DNA from: Noviherbaspirillum sp. Root189
GTDB lineage: Bacteria > Pseudomonadota > Gammaproteobacteria > Burkholderiales > Burkholderiaceae_D
Assembly (NCBI RefSeq): GCF_001428545.1
Contig: NZ_LMHZ01000007.1
Span: forward strand, 1 to 64,000
Direction: 5' to 3'
Length of the DNA: 64,000 nt
Below are positions 29,987-38,211 of the stretch, one piece after another. Made by a program: the position numbers and the translations under genes. The notes beneath the pieces were generated by a model. The model saw nothing but the letters and a program-made list of their open reading frames with translations. It made no database searches and had not been told where the DNA came from. How positions within the stretch are numbered: position 1 is the stretch's first letter; the number at the start of each line of letters is the position of its first letter.

Positions 29987-30646
29987 ATGGTGGCAAGCAT
30001 GCTCAATTTTAATCCCGGTGCAAAACAAATTACCCTGCTGAAGACCGTACTCTTCGTTGCTGCGCTGGGGCCGCTGGTGCGGCTGGTACTGTTTGGCTTT
30101 ACCGACCGGCTCGGTGCCAATCCGATTGAGTTCATCACCCGCAATACCGGCGACTGGACGCTGTACTTCCTGTGCCTGACCTTGCTGATCACGCCGCTAC
30201 GGCGTGTCACGAACTGGAACTGGCTGATCAAGTTGCGTCGCATGGTGGGCCTGTTCGCCTTCTTTTATGCAACGCTGCATTTCACGACTTTTCTGTGGTT
30301 CGACCACTTCTTCGACATCGATGAAATGCTAAAAGACGTGGTCAAACGTCCTTTCATCACCGTAGGATTTACCGCTTTTCTGTTGCTGATTCCGCTGGCG
30401 GTCACCAGCACCAATGCGATGGTGCGACGACTGGGCGGCAAGCGCTGGCAATGGCTGCACCGTCTGATCTACCTGATCGCACCATTGGGCATTCTGCATT
30501 ATTGGTGGATGAAGGCTGGCAAGAACGATTTTTCCCAGCCTGTCTTGTTCGGTTCGATTGTCGTCATCCTGCTGCTGGCGCGGGTGTATTTCAACATTCT
30601 CAAGCCCAGAATGCAAAAGCGCCGGATGAATCCGGCGCCGACTTAG
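29987..30646 (+). CDS. msrQ: Heme-binding membrane subunit MsrQ (YedZ)
   Basis: A 219-residue membrane protein of about six helices that passes quinone-derived electrons to MsrP. Conserved parts include ITRNTGDWTLYFLCLTLLITPLRR, the helix with LFAFFYATLHF, and RLIYLIAPLGILHYWWM; histidines there are the heme ligands. The start may be 29987 or the ATG at 29999 (MLNFNPG), which is nearer the family. A hairpin inside its last codons acts as the lysA terminator on the other strand. Confidence 0.95.
   Translation: MVASMLNFNPGAKQITLLKTVLFVAALGPLVRLVLFGFTDRLGANPIEFITRNTGDWTLYFLCLTLLITPLRRVTNWNWLIKLRRMVGLFAFFYATLHFTTFLWFDHFFDIDEMLKDVVKRPFITVGFTAFLLLIPLAVTSTNAMVRRLGGKRWQWLHRLIYLIAPLGILHYWWMKAGKNDFSQPVLFGSIVVILLLARVYFNILKPRMQKRRMNPAPT
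30611..30638 (-). terminator. lysA terminator lying inside the 3' end of msrQ
   Basis: GCGCCGGAT (30619-30627) and ATCCGGCGC (30630-30638) form a perfect stem. On the reverse strand it is followed by TTTTGCATT, and it lies 28 bases after the lysA stop. On the forward strand no T-run follows. Confidence 0.6.
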
Positions 30647-30665
30647 CTTCCACCGCAAGGACAAA

Positions 30666-31949
30666 TCAGGGTAGTTGCGACTCCAGTACAAACAACTCGC
30701 TTGCAGCTTCACGTTTGCGAATCAGGTGCAGCTTGTCGCCATCGACCATGACCTCGGCAGCACGGCCGCGCGTATTGTAGTTGGACGACATGGTCATGCC
30801 ATAAGCGCCAGCCGACATGATCGCCAGCAAATCGCCTTGCTCGATTGCCAATGCACGTTCGCGCGCAAGCCAGTCACCGGATTCGCACACCGGCCCGACC
30901 ACGTCGTAAGTCTTGGCAACGGCGGCGCGCTGTACCACCGGTTGCACGCCATGCCATGCTTCATACATCGCCGGACGCATCAGGTCGTTCATCGCCGCAT
31001 TCACGATGGCGAAGTTCTTGGCTTCGCCGTGCTTCAGGTATTCGACCTGAGTGAGCAACACGCCGGCATTGCCGACGATGGAGCGGCCCGGTTCGAACAG
31101 TACCTGGATCGGGGCACTCTTGTATTGGTGCAGCCGCCATTTGTCGACCCTTGCAAACAGGCGCGACAGGTAGTCGCCAACCGCCACCGGCTTGTCACCG
31201 TTGTAGTTGATGCCAATGCCGCCGCCAATGTCGAGATGATGCAGGTGGATACCTTCATGGGCGAGACGATCGACCAGTTCGGTCAGGCGGTCGAACGCTT
31301 CCAGCAATGGTGCGTCATCCAGCAGTTGAGAGCCGATATGGCAATCGATGCCAACCACGCGGATGTGCGGCAGGGTGGCTGCGGTCCGGTAAGCGGTCAG
31401 GGCTTCGTCGTAAGCGATGCCGAACTTGTTTTCCTTCAGTCCGGTCGAGATATACGGGTGAGTCTTGGCATCGACATTGGGGTTGACCCGCAACGAAATC
31501 GGCGCCTGCTTGCCCATCTCGCCGGCCACTTCGTTCAGGCGCTGCAACTCGGCAGTCGACTCCACGTTGAAGCACAGGATGTCATGCGAGAGAGCCAGGC
31601 GCATCTCTTCGTGCGTCTTGCCGACGCCGGAGAAAATCACCTTGCGCGGATCGCCGCCGGCTGCGATCACCCGCAGCAATTCACCGCCGGACACAATGTC
31701 AAAGCCTGACCCCAGGCGGCTGAGCAAGTTAAGCACGGCGAGGTTGGAATTCGACTTGACGGAGTAGCACACCAGGGCAGTCGACGCGTCGCGGCCATTG
31801 GCTTTGCAGGCATCCGCGTAGGCAGAGAAATTTTCTACCAGGGCCGCTTTCGAATACACATAGGTCGGACTGCCGAACTCTTGGGCGATAGCAGAAAGCG
31901 GCGTGTTTTCGACGTGAAGCACGCCGTTTTTATAAGAAAAATGCGACAT
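30666..31949 (-). CDS. lysA: Diaminopimelate decarboxylase
   Basis: A 427-residue PLP enzyme for the last lysine step (meso-diaminopimelate to lysine). The PLP lysine is in CYSVKSNSN; HIGSQL and the glycine-rich GGGIGINYNG bind phosphate; CESGDWLARER supplies the catalytic cysteine across the dimer; SAGAYGMTMSSNYN closes the site. The ATG at 31949 gives MSHFSYKNGVLH; the longer open frame to 32165 covers the lptM gene in another frame and is rejected. It follows lptM after 20 bases. Confidence 0.98.
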   Translation of the reverse strand: MSHFSYKNGVLHVENTPLSAIAQEFGSPTYVYSKAALVENFSAYADACKANGRDASTALVCYSVKSNSNLAVLNLLSRLGSGFDIVSGGELLRVIAAGGDPRKVIFSGVGKTHEEMRLALSHDILCFNVESTAELQRLNEVAGEMGKQAPISLRVNPNVDAKTHPYISTGLKENKFGIAYDEALTAYRTAATLPHIRVVGIDCHIGSQLLDDAPLLEAFDRLTELVDRLAHEGIHLHHLDIGGGIGINYNGDKPVAVGDYLSRLFARVDKWRLHQYKSAPIQVLFEPGRSIVGNAGVLLTQVEYLKHGEAKNFAIVNAAMNDLMRPAMYEAWHGVQPVVQRAAVAKTYDVVGPVCESGDWLARERALAIEQGDLLAIMSAGAYGMTMSSNYNTRGRAAEVMVDGDKLHLIRKREAASELFVLESQLP

Positions 31950-31969
31950 AAAAGGGACGAAGGCTCGGC

Positions 31970-32137
31970 TTATTGAGAAGTAGTCGGTAGCGCTGGCGGC
32001 GTTTGCAGGACCGGCGGCGGGGCGACCTGGACCGGCTGGCTTGGCTGATCCGGCATGTAGAGCGGGCCTTTCTGGCCGCAGCCGGCAACCGCCCAAGCCA
32101 CGGCGGCGAGCGCCAGAATATATTGAACAGACTTCAC
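31970..32137 (-). CDS. lptM: LPS-assembly-associated lipoprotein LptM (YifL-like), 55 residues
   Basis: This small gene was found by reading the strand directly. It starts at GTG 32137 and ends TAA at 31970. The protein begins MKSVQYILALAAVAWAVAGC and has the lipobox AVAGC with Cys20, then the family signature GCGQKGPLYMP and a proline- and glutamine-rich tail. LptM proteins assist LptD assembly in E. coli. The lptM-lysA order with divergent cyaY is widespread in proteobacteria. An in-frame GTG 12 bases upstream is an alternative start. Confidence 0.9.
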   Translation of the reverse strand: MKSVQYILALAAVAWAVAGCGQKGPLYMPDQPSQPVQVAPPPVLQTPPALPTTSQ

Positions 32138-32176
32138 GATTAGAATCACGGTTAATCAAACTCATTGGAGTGTAGC

Positions 32177-32509
32177 ATGACAGAAACCGAATTCCAGGCG
32201 CTGGCCGAACAGACGCTCAACAGTATCGAGTCCGCACTGGAGAACGCTTCCAACGACAGTGACCTGGATGTGGAGTGCAGCCGCAGCGGCAACGTGCTGG
32301 AGATTGAATTTGTCGACAACGGTTCGAAGGTGATCGTCAACAGCCAGGCACCCATGCGGGAAATGTGGGTCGCCGCCAAGTCGGGGGGATTCCATTACCG
32401 CAATGAAAATGGCAAATGGATTAATACGCGGGATGGCTCGGAATTGTTTTCGGCACTTTCGCGTATTGTCAGCGAGCAGGGTGGCGTACCGCTGGTGCTC
32501 AAGGCGTAA
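32177..32509 (+). CDS. cyaY: Frataxin homolog CyaY
   Basis: A 110-residue acidic iron-binding protein that modulates Fe-S cluster assembly on IscS-IscU. The N-terminal acidic helix (MTETEFQALAEQTLNSIESALE) and the sheet residues EIEFVDNGSKVIVNSQAPMREMWVA are frataxin-like. The ATG 32177 is set by TTGGAG six bases before it. It diverges from lptM with only 39 bases between starts, so the promoters must overlap neighbouring coding sequence. Confidence 0.96.
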   Translation: MTETEFQALAEQTLNSIESALENASNDSDLDVECSRSGNVLEIEFVDNGSKVIVNSQAPMREMWVAAKSGGFHYRNENGKWINTRDGSELFSALSRIVSEQGGVPLVLKA

Positions 32510-32541
32510 AAAAACCGAAGCGAGCATAGCCAGCTTCGGTT
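32507..32541 (-). terminator. Terminator of mrcA (reverse strand), shared with cyaY
   Basis: AAACCGAAGC (32511-32520) and GCTTCGGTTT (32532-32541) form a 10-bp stem. Read on the reverse strand it is followed by seven T, a good terminator for mrcA. On the forward strand the T-run is short. A second perfect hairpin, CCGCTGCA (32546-32553) with TGCAGCGG (32568-32575), lies between it and the mrcA stop. Confidence 0.75.
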
Positions 32542-32603
32542 TAATTCCGCTGCAGTCTTGTAACTGATTGCAGCGGTGAGGTTTTAAAGCCTTGAAACGG
32601 TGG

Positions 32604-34952
32604 TCAGAACAGTTCGTTCTTCACTTCATCCTTCGCTTTTTCTTCCTCTCCCTGCGGTGTTTCGTTCAGGCCCAGACTACGTACACCCGTACCTGGCGGG
32701 TTTTCAGCATAGTAATACTCGTTCGCAACCTGGATCACGCCTTCTGGCACCGCGCGTTCCTCGACAGGAACATCTTTCAAGACTTTCTGCATGTAACTGA
32801 TCCAGATCGGCAAAGCGAGGCCGCCGCCGGTTTCCCGGTTGCCCAGGTTCTTTGGCTGGTCGAAACCGATCCATGCGATGCCGACAATCTTCGGTGTGTA
32901 GCCGGCAAACCATGCGTCAAAGGAGTCATTGGTGGTGCCGGTTTTTCCGGCGATGTCGGGCCGCTTGAGCACCAGCGCACGCGTCGCGGTACCGTGCTTG
33001 ACAACGTCCCTGAGCATGCTGTCCATCAGGAAGGCATTGCGCTCATCGATCACCCGGTTTTCATCCTCGCCTGCACGCGCCGGTGTCACCTGCGACAGTA
33101 TCTGACCGGCGCTGTCGGTCACCTTGGAAATGATGTACGGGCTCACCTTGTAGCCGCCGTTGGCAAACACTGAATACGCGCCGGCCATCTGCAATGGTGT
33201 GACCGCACCGGCACCGAGCGCCAGCGTCAGGTAAGGCGGATTCTTGTCCGCATCGAAGCCGAAGCGGGTCGCATATTCCTGACCGTATTTGGCGCCGATC
33301 TTGTGTAGGATACGGATCGAAATCATGTTTTTCGATTTCGTCAGACCCTTGCGCATGGTCATCGGGCCATCATACTTGCCATCATAGTTCTTCGGTTCCC
33401 ACGCCTGGCCACCGGTTTGCCCCGCATCGAAACTGAGCGGTCCGTCATTGATGAGTGTGGCTGGCGACAAACCCTTTTCCAGTGACGCCGAATAAATAAA
33501 TGGCTTGAAGGAAGAGCCCGGCTGGCGCCAAGCCTGCGTGACGTGGTTGAACTTGTTGCGGTTGAAATCAAAACCGCCGATCAGCGCGCGGATTGCGCCA
33601 TCCTCAGTATTGGCAGCTACAAACGCGGACTCGACTTCCGGCATCTGGGTAATGGTCCAGGCCTTGTTTTCCTGCATTACGCGAATGATGGCGCCGCGTT
33701 TGACGCGTCGTGCCGGCGGCGCCTTGTCGCTCAGCAGGTTGGCGGCAAAGCTCAGGCCGGTGCCGCTGATTTCAATTTCTTCGCCTGAAGAGAGCATTGC
33801 CTTGACCAGCTTGGGCGATGCCTCCAGCACGACGGCAGCGACAATGTCGTCACTGTCCGGATGCTCGGCGAGTTCCACCTCGATGGCGTCTTCGGCTTCT
33901 TCCTTGTTCGACGGGATGTCCATGAACGCTTCCGGACCGCGATAGCCATGGCGCTTTTCATAATCCATCACGCCGCGGCGCAGGGCCAGATAAGCGGCAT
34001 CCTGATCTGCCTTGGTGATGGTGGTGTAGACATTCAGGCCGCGGGTGTAGGTCTCTTCCTTGAACTGCTCATACACCAGCTGGCGCGTCATCTCGGCAAC
34101 GTACTCCGCATGCAGGCCGAATTCGCCGCTGGAAGTCTTCACCTTCAGTACCTGATCCTTGGCTTTCTCGTAATCTTCCTGAGAGATATAACCAAGCAGC
34201 AGCATGCGCTGCAAAATATATTGCTGGCGTGTGCGAGCGCGCTTGGGATTGGCGACCGGATTGTAAGCGGATGGTGCCTTCGGCAGGCCGGCAAGCATCG
34301 CGGCTTCTGCAATCGTGATATCGGACAGGTTCTTGCCGAAATAGATTTGGGCGGCCGACGAAAAGCCGTAAGCGCGCTGCCCCAGGTAGATCTGGTTCAT
34401 GTAGATCTCAAGGATTTGATCCTTGCTCAGATTCTGTTCGATCTTGTATGCCAGCAGTATTTCATACACCTTGCGCTTGAAGGTCTGCTCGCTCGACAGG
34501 AAAAAATTGCGTGCTACCTGCTGCGTGATCGTCGATGCGCCCTGTTTTGAATTGCTGGTCAGGTTATGCAGGGCGGCCCGCGCGATACCTGTGTAATCCA
34601 CGCCGCCATGGTCGAAGAAGCGGTCGTCCTCGATGGCCAGCACCGCCTTTTTCATGATGTCGGGCACATCATTGATGCGTACCAGCGTACGGCGCTCTTC
34701 ACCAAATTCGCCGAGCAGGACATTGTCCGCTGAGAAAATCCGGAGCGGAATTTTCGGTCGGTAATCGGTGATGGCGTCCAGCGGCGGCAGGTTCGGATAC
34801 GCCATCGACAGCGCAAAGCCGAGGATCAGGGCGCCGGCAACCAGCAGGCCCAGTCCCACGCCGATGGTGCCAAGCAGCAGTCGAAGAATCAGGGGAGAGG
34901 AGCGCTTTGCGGGCGCTTTGGGGGTGCCACCTGCGGTATTGGATTGAGACAT
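32604..34952 (-). CDS. mrcA: Penicillin-binding protein 1A
   Basis: A 782-residue bifunctional peptidoglycan synthase. One membrane helix near residues 22-50; GT51 glycosyltransferase with the catalytic Glu in AIEDDRFFDHGGVD and KQGASTITQQVARNFFL; an OB-like insert; transpeptidase with SSFK (PGSSFKPFIY), SKN and KTGTT (AGKTGTTNDSF). It polymerises and cross-links the wall. The mrcA gene diverging from pilMNOPQ is a standard proteobacterial arrangement. Confidence 0.98.
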   Translation of the reverse strand: MSQSNTAGGTPKAPAKRSSPLILRLLLGTIGVGLGLLVAGALILGFALSMAYPNLPPLDAITDYRPKIPLRIFSADNVLLGEFGEERRTLVRINDVPDIMKKAVLAIEDDRFFDHGGVDYTGIARAALHNLTSNSKQGASTITQQVARNFFLSSEQTFKRKVYEILLAYKIEQNLSKDQILEIYMNQIYLGQRAYGFSSAAQIYFGKNLSDITIAEAAMLAGLPKAPSAYNPVANPKRARTRQQYILQRMLLLGYISQEDYEKAKDQVLKVKTSSGEFGLHAEYVAEMTRQLVYEQFKEETYTRGLNVYTTITKADQDAAYLALRRGVMDYEKRHGYRGPEAFMDIPSNKEEAEDAIEVELAEHPDSDDIVAAVVLEASPKLVKAMLSSGEEIEISGTGLSFAANLLSDKAPPARRVKRGAIIRVMQENKAWTITQMPEVESAFVAANTEDGAIRALIGGFDFNRNKFNHVTQAWRQPGSSFKPFIYSASLEKGLSPATLINDGPLSFDAGQTGGQAWEPKNYDGKYDGPMTMRKGLTKSKNMISIRILHKIGAKYGQEYATRFGFDADKNPPYLTLALGAGAVTPLQMAGAYSVFANGGYKVSPYIISKVTDSAGQILSQVTPARAGEDENRVIDERNAFLMDSMLRDVVKHGTATRALVLKRPDIAGKTGTTNDSFDAWFAGYTPKIVGIAWIGFDQPKNLGNRETGGGLALPIWISYMQKVLKDVPVEERAVPEGVIQVANEYYYAENPPGTGVRSLGLNETPQGEEEKAKDEVKNELF

Positions 34953-35276
34953 GCTGGATACTTAAAAGAAAAAAATAGGCTTGCGAATTATAACGGTGGG
35001 CAATTTGGCCCGATATTAGTAAAATATCAATTATTTTCCACAGGTAACATTTGTACAACGTGGGCAATTGGCAACGGATTTACAAATTACTCCATGGAAA
35101 TCCCTTTACACTGCCTGATCCTTATTGCTACGATTTAATGTAACGTTGGATATTTATCACCTAAATACAGGTTTTTAAACGCTTTTTTTCGCGAACCGTA
35201 CTATGGTTCGCCGATTTCGACATTCAAATAAGTGGTGCGTTCACGCAATAAACCACATTTTCGGGGAGTACCACCC
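34953..35276. promoter_or_regulatory. Divergent intergenic region between mrcA and pilM
   Basis: This AT-rich stretch of about 320 bases holds the control signals for both sides. On the reverse strand a TATAAT lies at 34987-34992, with no good -35. On the forward strand the palindrome GCGAACC (35191-35197) and GGTTCGC (35205-35211) surrounds GTACTAT, and TACTAT could be a -10. A run of seven T precedes the palindrome. No coding sequence is seen. Confidence 0.5.
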
Positions 35277-36356
35277 TTGGCCATAGATCTCGGACTATTG
35301 CTCGGCAAGAAGAATCCACCGTTGATCGGCCTGGATATCAGCACCTCGGGCGTCAAACTCGTCGAACTGTCCGATCTGGGCAAAAACGAGTTTCGCCTGG
35401 AACGCTTTGCCAGTGAACCCTTGCCACGCGGCGCTGTTGTCGACGGCAATATTGAAAACATTGAACAGGTTTCCGAAGCGGTAAGGCGCGTCTGGAAAAA
35501 AAGCGGTACGCGGGCAAAACACGTTGCACTCGGCATGCCGCCTGCAGCTGTCATCACAAAGAAGATCATTTTACCCGCCGGTTTGTCGGAAGACGAACTC
35601 GAAGTACAGGTTGAAAGTGAGGCAAACCAGTATATTCCGTTTGCGCTCGATGAGGTCAGTCTGGATTTCGATGTGATCGGTATCGCGGAAAACGCACCGG
35701 AAGATGTCGACGTGCTCATTGCCGCCACACGCAAGGAAAAAGTGGAAGACCGTGTAGCGGTGGCCGAATCGGCAGGGCTGAAACCGATGGTCATGGATAT
35801 CGAGTCCTATGCGGCTCGTGCCGCGCTCGACCGGATCACCGCCCAACTGCCCAAGGGTGGCCACGGGCAGATCGTCGCCTTGTTCCAGATCGGCGCCCAG
35901 GTGACCCATGTTTCCATGCTGCAGGATGGCCAGACGATTTATGAGCGCGAGCAGCCGTTCGGCGGCAATCAGCTGACCCAGGACATTGTTCGCGCCTACG
36001 GCCTGTCGTTTGAGGAGGCCGAATCTAAAAAGCGGGCAGGTGAACTACCTGAAGGTTTCGAACGCGAACTGCTACAGCCTTTCATGGAAAATGCAGCGCT
36101 GGAAGTGACCCGCGCGATCCAGTTTTTCTTCACATCCACACCCTATACCCACATCGACCAGATATTCCTTGCCGGTGGATGCGCAATCATCCCCGGCCTG
36201 GTAGAACTCGTGGCCGAACGTACCAAAATTTCCAGTTCCGTCGTCAGCCCTTTCAAGGGAATGCAACTCGCCTCCAATGTGCGGGAAAAGCAGTTGCGTG
36301 CCGAGGCGCCGTCGTATCTGGTGGCATGCGGACTTGCCATGCGGAGGTTTGACTAA
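35277..36356 (+). CDS. pilM: Type IV pilus inner-membrane platform protein PilM (TTG start)
   Basis: A 359-residue actin-like cytoplasmic ATPase-fold protein that binds the N-terminus of PilN. The start of the fold, PPLIGLDISTSGVKLVELS, and the phosphate loop FLAGGCAIIPGLVELV are typical. TTG 35277 has GGGGAG eight bases before it and gives MAIDLGLLLGKK; the GTG at 35232 would add 15 unlikely residues. It shares one base with pilN. Confidence 0.94.
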   Translation: MAIDLGLLLGKKNPPLIGLDISTSGVKLVELSDLGKNEFRLERFASEPLPRGAVVDGNIENIEQVSEAVRRVWKKSGTRAKHVALGMPPAAVITKKIILPAGLSEDELEVQVESEANQYIPFALDEVSLDFDVIGIAENAPEDVDVLIAATRKEKVEDRVAVAESAGLKPMVMDIESYAARAALDRITAQLPKGGHGQIVALFQIGAQVTHVSMLQDGQTIYEREQPFGGNQLTQDIVRAYGLSFEEAESKKRAGELPEGFERELLQPFMENAALEVTRAIQFFFTSTPYTHIDQIFLAGGCAIIPGLVELVAERTKISSSVVSPFKGMQLASNVREKQLRAEAPSYLVACGLAMRRFD

Positions 36357-36991
36357 TGGTACGTATTAATCTCCTTCCTCATCGCGAGGAAAAACGCAAA
36401 CAGCGCAAGGCGGCATTCCTGCGCCTGCTGGCCTTGTCGTCCATCATGGGCTTTGCGATTGTCCTCGGTGTCGGCGGCGTGATTGCGGCACAGATTGCCA
36501 ATCAGACCCAGCGCAACAACTTTATCAAGGCTGAAAACACGAAGCTCGACGGGCAGATCAAGGAAATCAACACGCTGAAGCAGGAAATCGAAGCGTTGAA
36601 GGCCCGCCAGCAGGCCGTTGAAGATTTGCAAAGCGATCGCAACCAGCCGGTTTACCTGATGGATGAACTGGTCAAACAGGTGCCGGAAGGTATCTACCTT
36701 CGGGGCTTCAAACAGGAAAACCAGCGCGTCGCCATCATGGGCTATGCACAGTCGAATGAGCGGGTCTCCGAACTGTTGCGCAACCTTGGCAACAGCTCAC
36801 CCTGGCTGGAGCGACCGGACCTGATCGAAATCCGGTCCGCCAATGTCGGGCAGGGCAAAGACGTCAAGAAAGTCTATGACTTCACCGTCAACGTGGGCAT
36901 CAAGAGACCGCGTGACAAGGAACAGCCCGCCGATGCATCCGGCGCCCTCCGTAATGTGTCGGCCACCACACCGGCCGCGAAGAAGCCCTGA
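36356..36991 (+). CDS. pilN: Type IV pilus assembly protein PilN
   Basis: A 211-residue bitopic protein. The conserved cytoplasmic start MVRINLLPHREEKRKQRK binds PilM, followed by a membrane helix at about residues 24-46, a coiled coil (IKEINTLKQEIEALKARQQ) and a periplasmic domain that pairs with PilO. The tail is Ala- and Pro-rich. Confidence 0.95.
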   Translation: MVRINLLPHREEKRKQRKAAFLRLLALSSIMGFAIVLGVGGVIAAQIANQTQRNNFIKAENTKLDGQIKEINTLKQEIEALKARQQAVEDLQSDRNQPVYLMDELVKQVPEGIYLRGFKQENQRVAIMGYAQSNERVSELLRNLGNSSPWLERPDLIEIRSANVGQGKDVKKVYDFTVNVGIKRPRDKEQPADASGALRNVSATTPAAKKP

Positions 36992-37006
36992 CAGGAAGGA
37001 TGCACG

Positions 37007-37672
37007 ATGGCAGATCTGAATAAAATTGGGAATTCGGTTGCGGCGCAGTTCCGCGGCTTGAATGGCCGGCATCCCGGCCAGTGGCCGGTGATTCCACGTC
37101 TCCTGTGCGGACTCGGCACGCTTGTCGGTGTCGTGATCGTCGGGTGGTTTCTTTACCTGAACGGGCAAATGGAAGAACTCGATCAGGGAGCGCAGGAAGA
37201 AGTGAAGCTGCGCGACGCCTACAAGATCAAGGTTCAGCAAGCGATCAATCTGGAAGGCTTGCGCAAGCAAAAGGAGCAAGTCGGCGAATACGTTGCCACA
37301 CTCGAAAAGCAATTGCCGAGCAAGGCGGAAATGGATGCGCTGCTGTCCGACATCAATCAGGCAGGTCTCGGTCGTGGCTTGCAATTCGAGCTGTTCAAGC
37401 CCGGCCAAGTGCTGGTGAAAGATTACTATGCTGAACTGCCCATCGATATCAAGGTGACCGGCAACTACCATGACGTCGGCGCCTTCACCAGCGACATCGC
37501 CAACCTTCCGCGTATCGTCACACTGAACAACATGAGCCTCAATGCCGGCAAGGATGGCGTACTGACGCTGGAAGCAGTCGCCAAGACATTCCGCTACCTC
37601 GACCGTGAAGAAGTCGATGCACAGCGCAAGGCCGCCGCCGCTAAAGCCAAAGGGAAGGGAGCGAAGAAATGA
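37007..37672 (+). CDS. pilO: Type IV pilus assembly protein PilO
   Basis: A 221-residue partner of PilN in the alignment complex. Membrane helix at about residues 27-50 (LLCGLGTLVGVVIVGWFLYL), coiled coil, then a ferredoxin-like periplasmic domain with LFKPGQVLVKDYYAELPIDIKVTGNYHDVGAF. It overlaps pilP by four bases. Confidence 0.95.
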   Translation: MADLNKIGNSVAAQFRGLNGRHPGQWPVIPRLLCGLGTLVGVVIVGWFLYLNGQMEELDQGAQEEVKLRDAYKIKVQQAINLEGLRKQKEQVGEYVATLEKQLPSKAEMDALLSDINQAGLGRGLQFELFKPGQVLVKDYYAELPIDIKVTGNYHDVGAFTSDIANLPRIVTLNNMSLNAGKDGVLTLEAVAKTFRYLDREEVDAQRKAAAAKAKGKGAKK

Positions 37673-38211
37673 CCTGCATTCGCACCATCTCGCGCATCGC
37701 CGCACTCCTCGCAATGGCCGGCTTGGCCGGCTGCGGTGACGGCGGCGTGCAGGAAGTCAAACAGTGGATGGATGAAGTTCGCCGGCAGACTCCCGTGACG
37801 ATACAAAAGCTGCCTGCGCCGAAAACGTTCACACCCTTTGTTTATGGCGGCAAGGACGAGCCCGATCCCTATAGTCCGGCCAAACTCTCCGCCGCGCTGG
37901 CAAAGCTTCAGGTCAATGCGACTAGTGTCATCAAGCCGGATCTGGACCGCCGCAAGGAGCCGCTCGAGAATCATCCGCTAGACGTCATCAAGATGGTCGG
38001 CACACTGGAAAAGCCCGGATTGAATTACGCGCTGCTTCAGGTCGAAAAATCCGTCTTTCAGGTCAAGGTCGGCAATTACATCGGTCAGAACTTCGGCATG
38101 ATCACCAAAATCACCGAATCGGAAGTGGAGTTGAAGGAAATCGTGCGCGACGCAGCCGGCGAATGGACAGAGCGCAAAGCCAAGTTAGAGTTGCAGGAGA
38201 ATAAGAAATGA
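37669..38211 (+). CDS. pilP: Type IV pilus lipoprotein PilP
   Basis: A 180-residue lipoprotein with lipobox LAGC (Cys22). The C-terminal HR domain with GTLEKPGLNYALLQVEKSVFQVKVGNYIGQNFG links the PilN-PilO complex to the PilQ secretin. It overlaps both pilO and pilQ by four bases. Confidence 0.95.
   Translation: MTCIRTISRIAALLAMAGLAGCGDGGVQEVKQWMDEVRRQTPVTIQKLPAPKTFTPFVYGGKDEPDPYSPAKLSAALAKLQVNATSVIKPDLDRRKEPLENHPLDVIKMVGTLEKPGLNYALLQVEKSVFQVKVGNYIGQNFGMITKITESEVELKEIVRDAAGEWTERKAKLELQENKK

Noticed and set aside
30675-31709. Long forward open frame opposite lysA
   Set aside because: lysA shows all active-site motifs on the other strand; the forward frame is a by-product of codon bias.
31950-32165. 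N-terminal extension of lysA
   Set aside because: The open frame extends upstream, but the extension has no family similarity and overlaps the lptM gene in another frame.
35191-35211. Terminator at the pilM side palindrome
   Set aside because: The seven T stand before the stem on the forward strand and no T-run follows on either strand.
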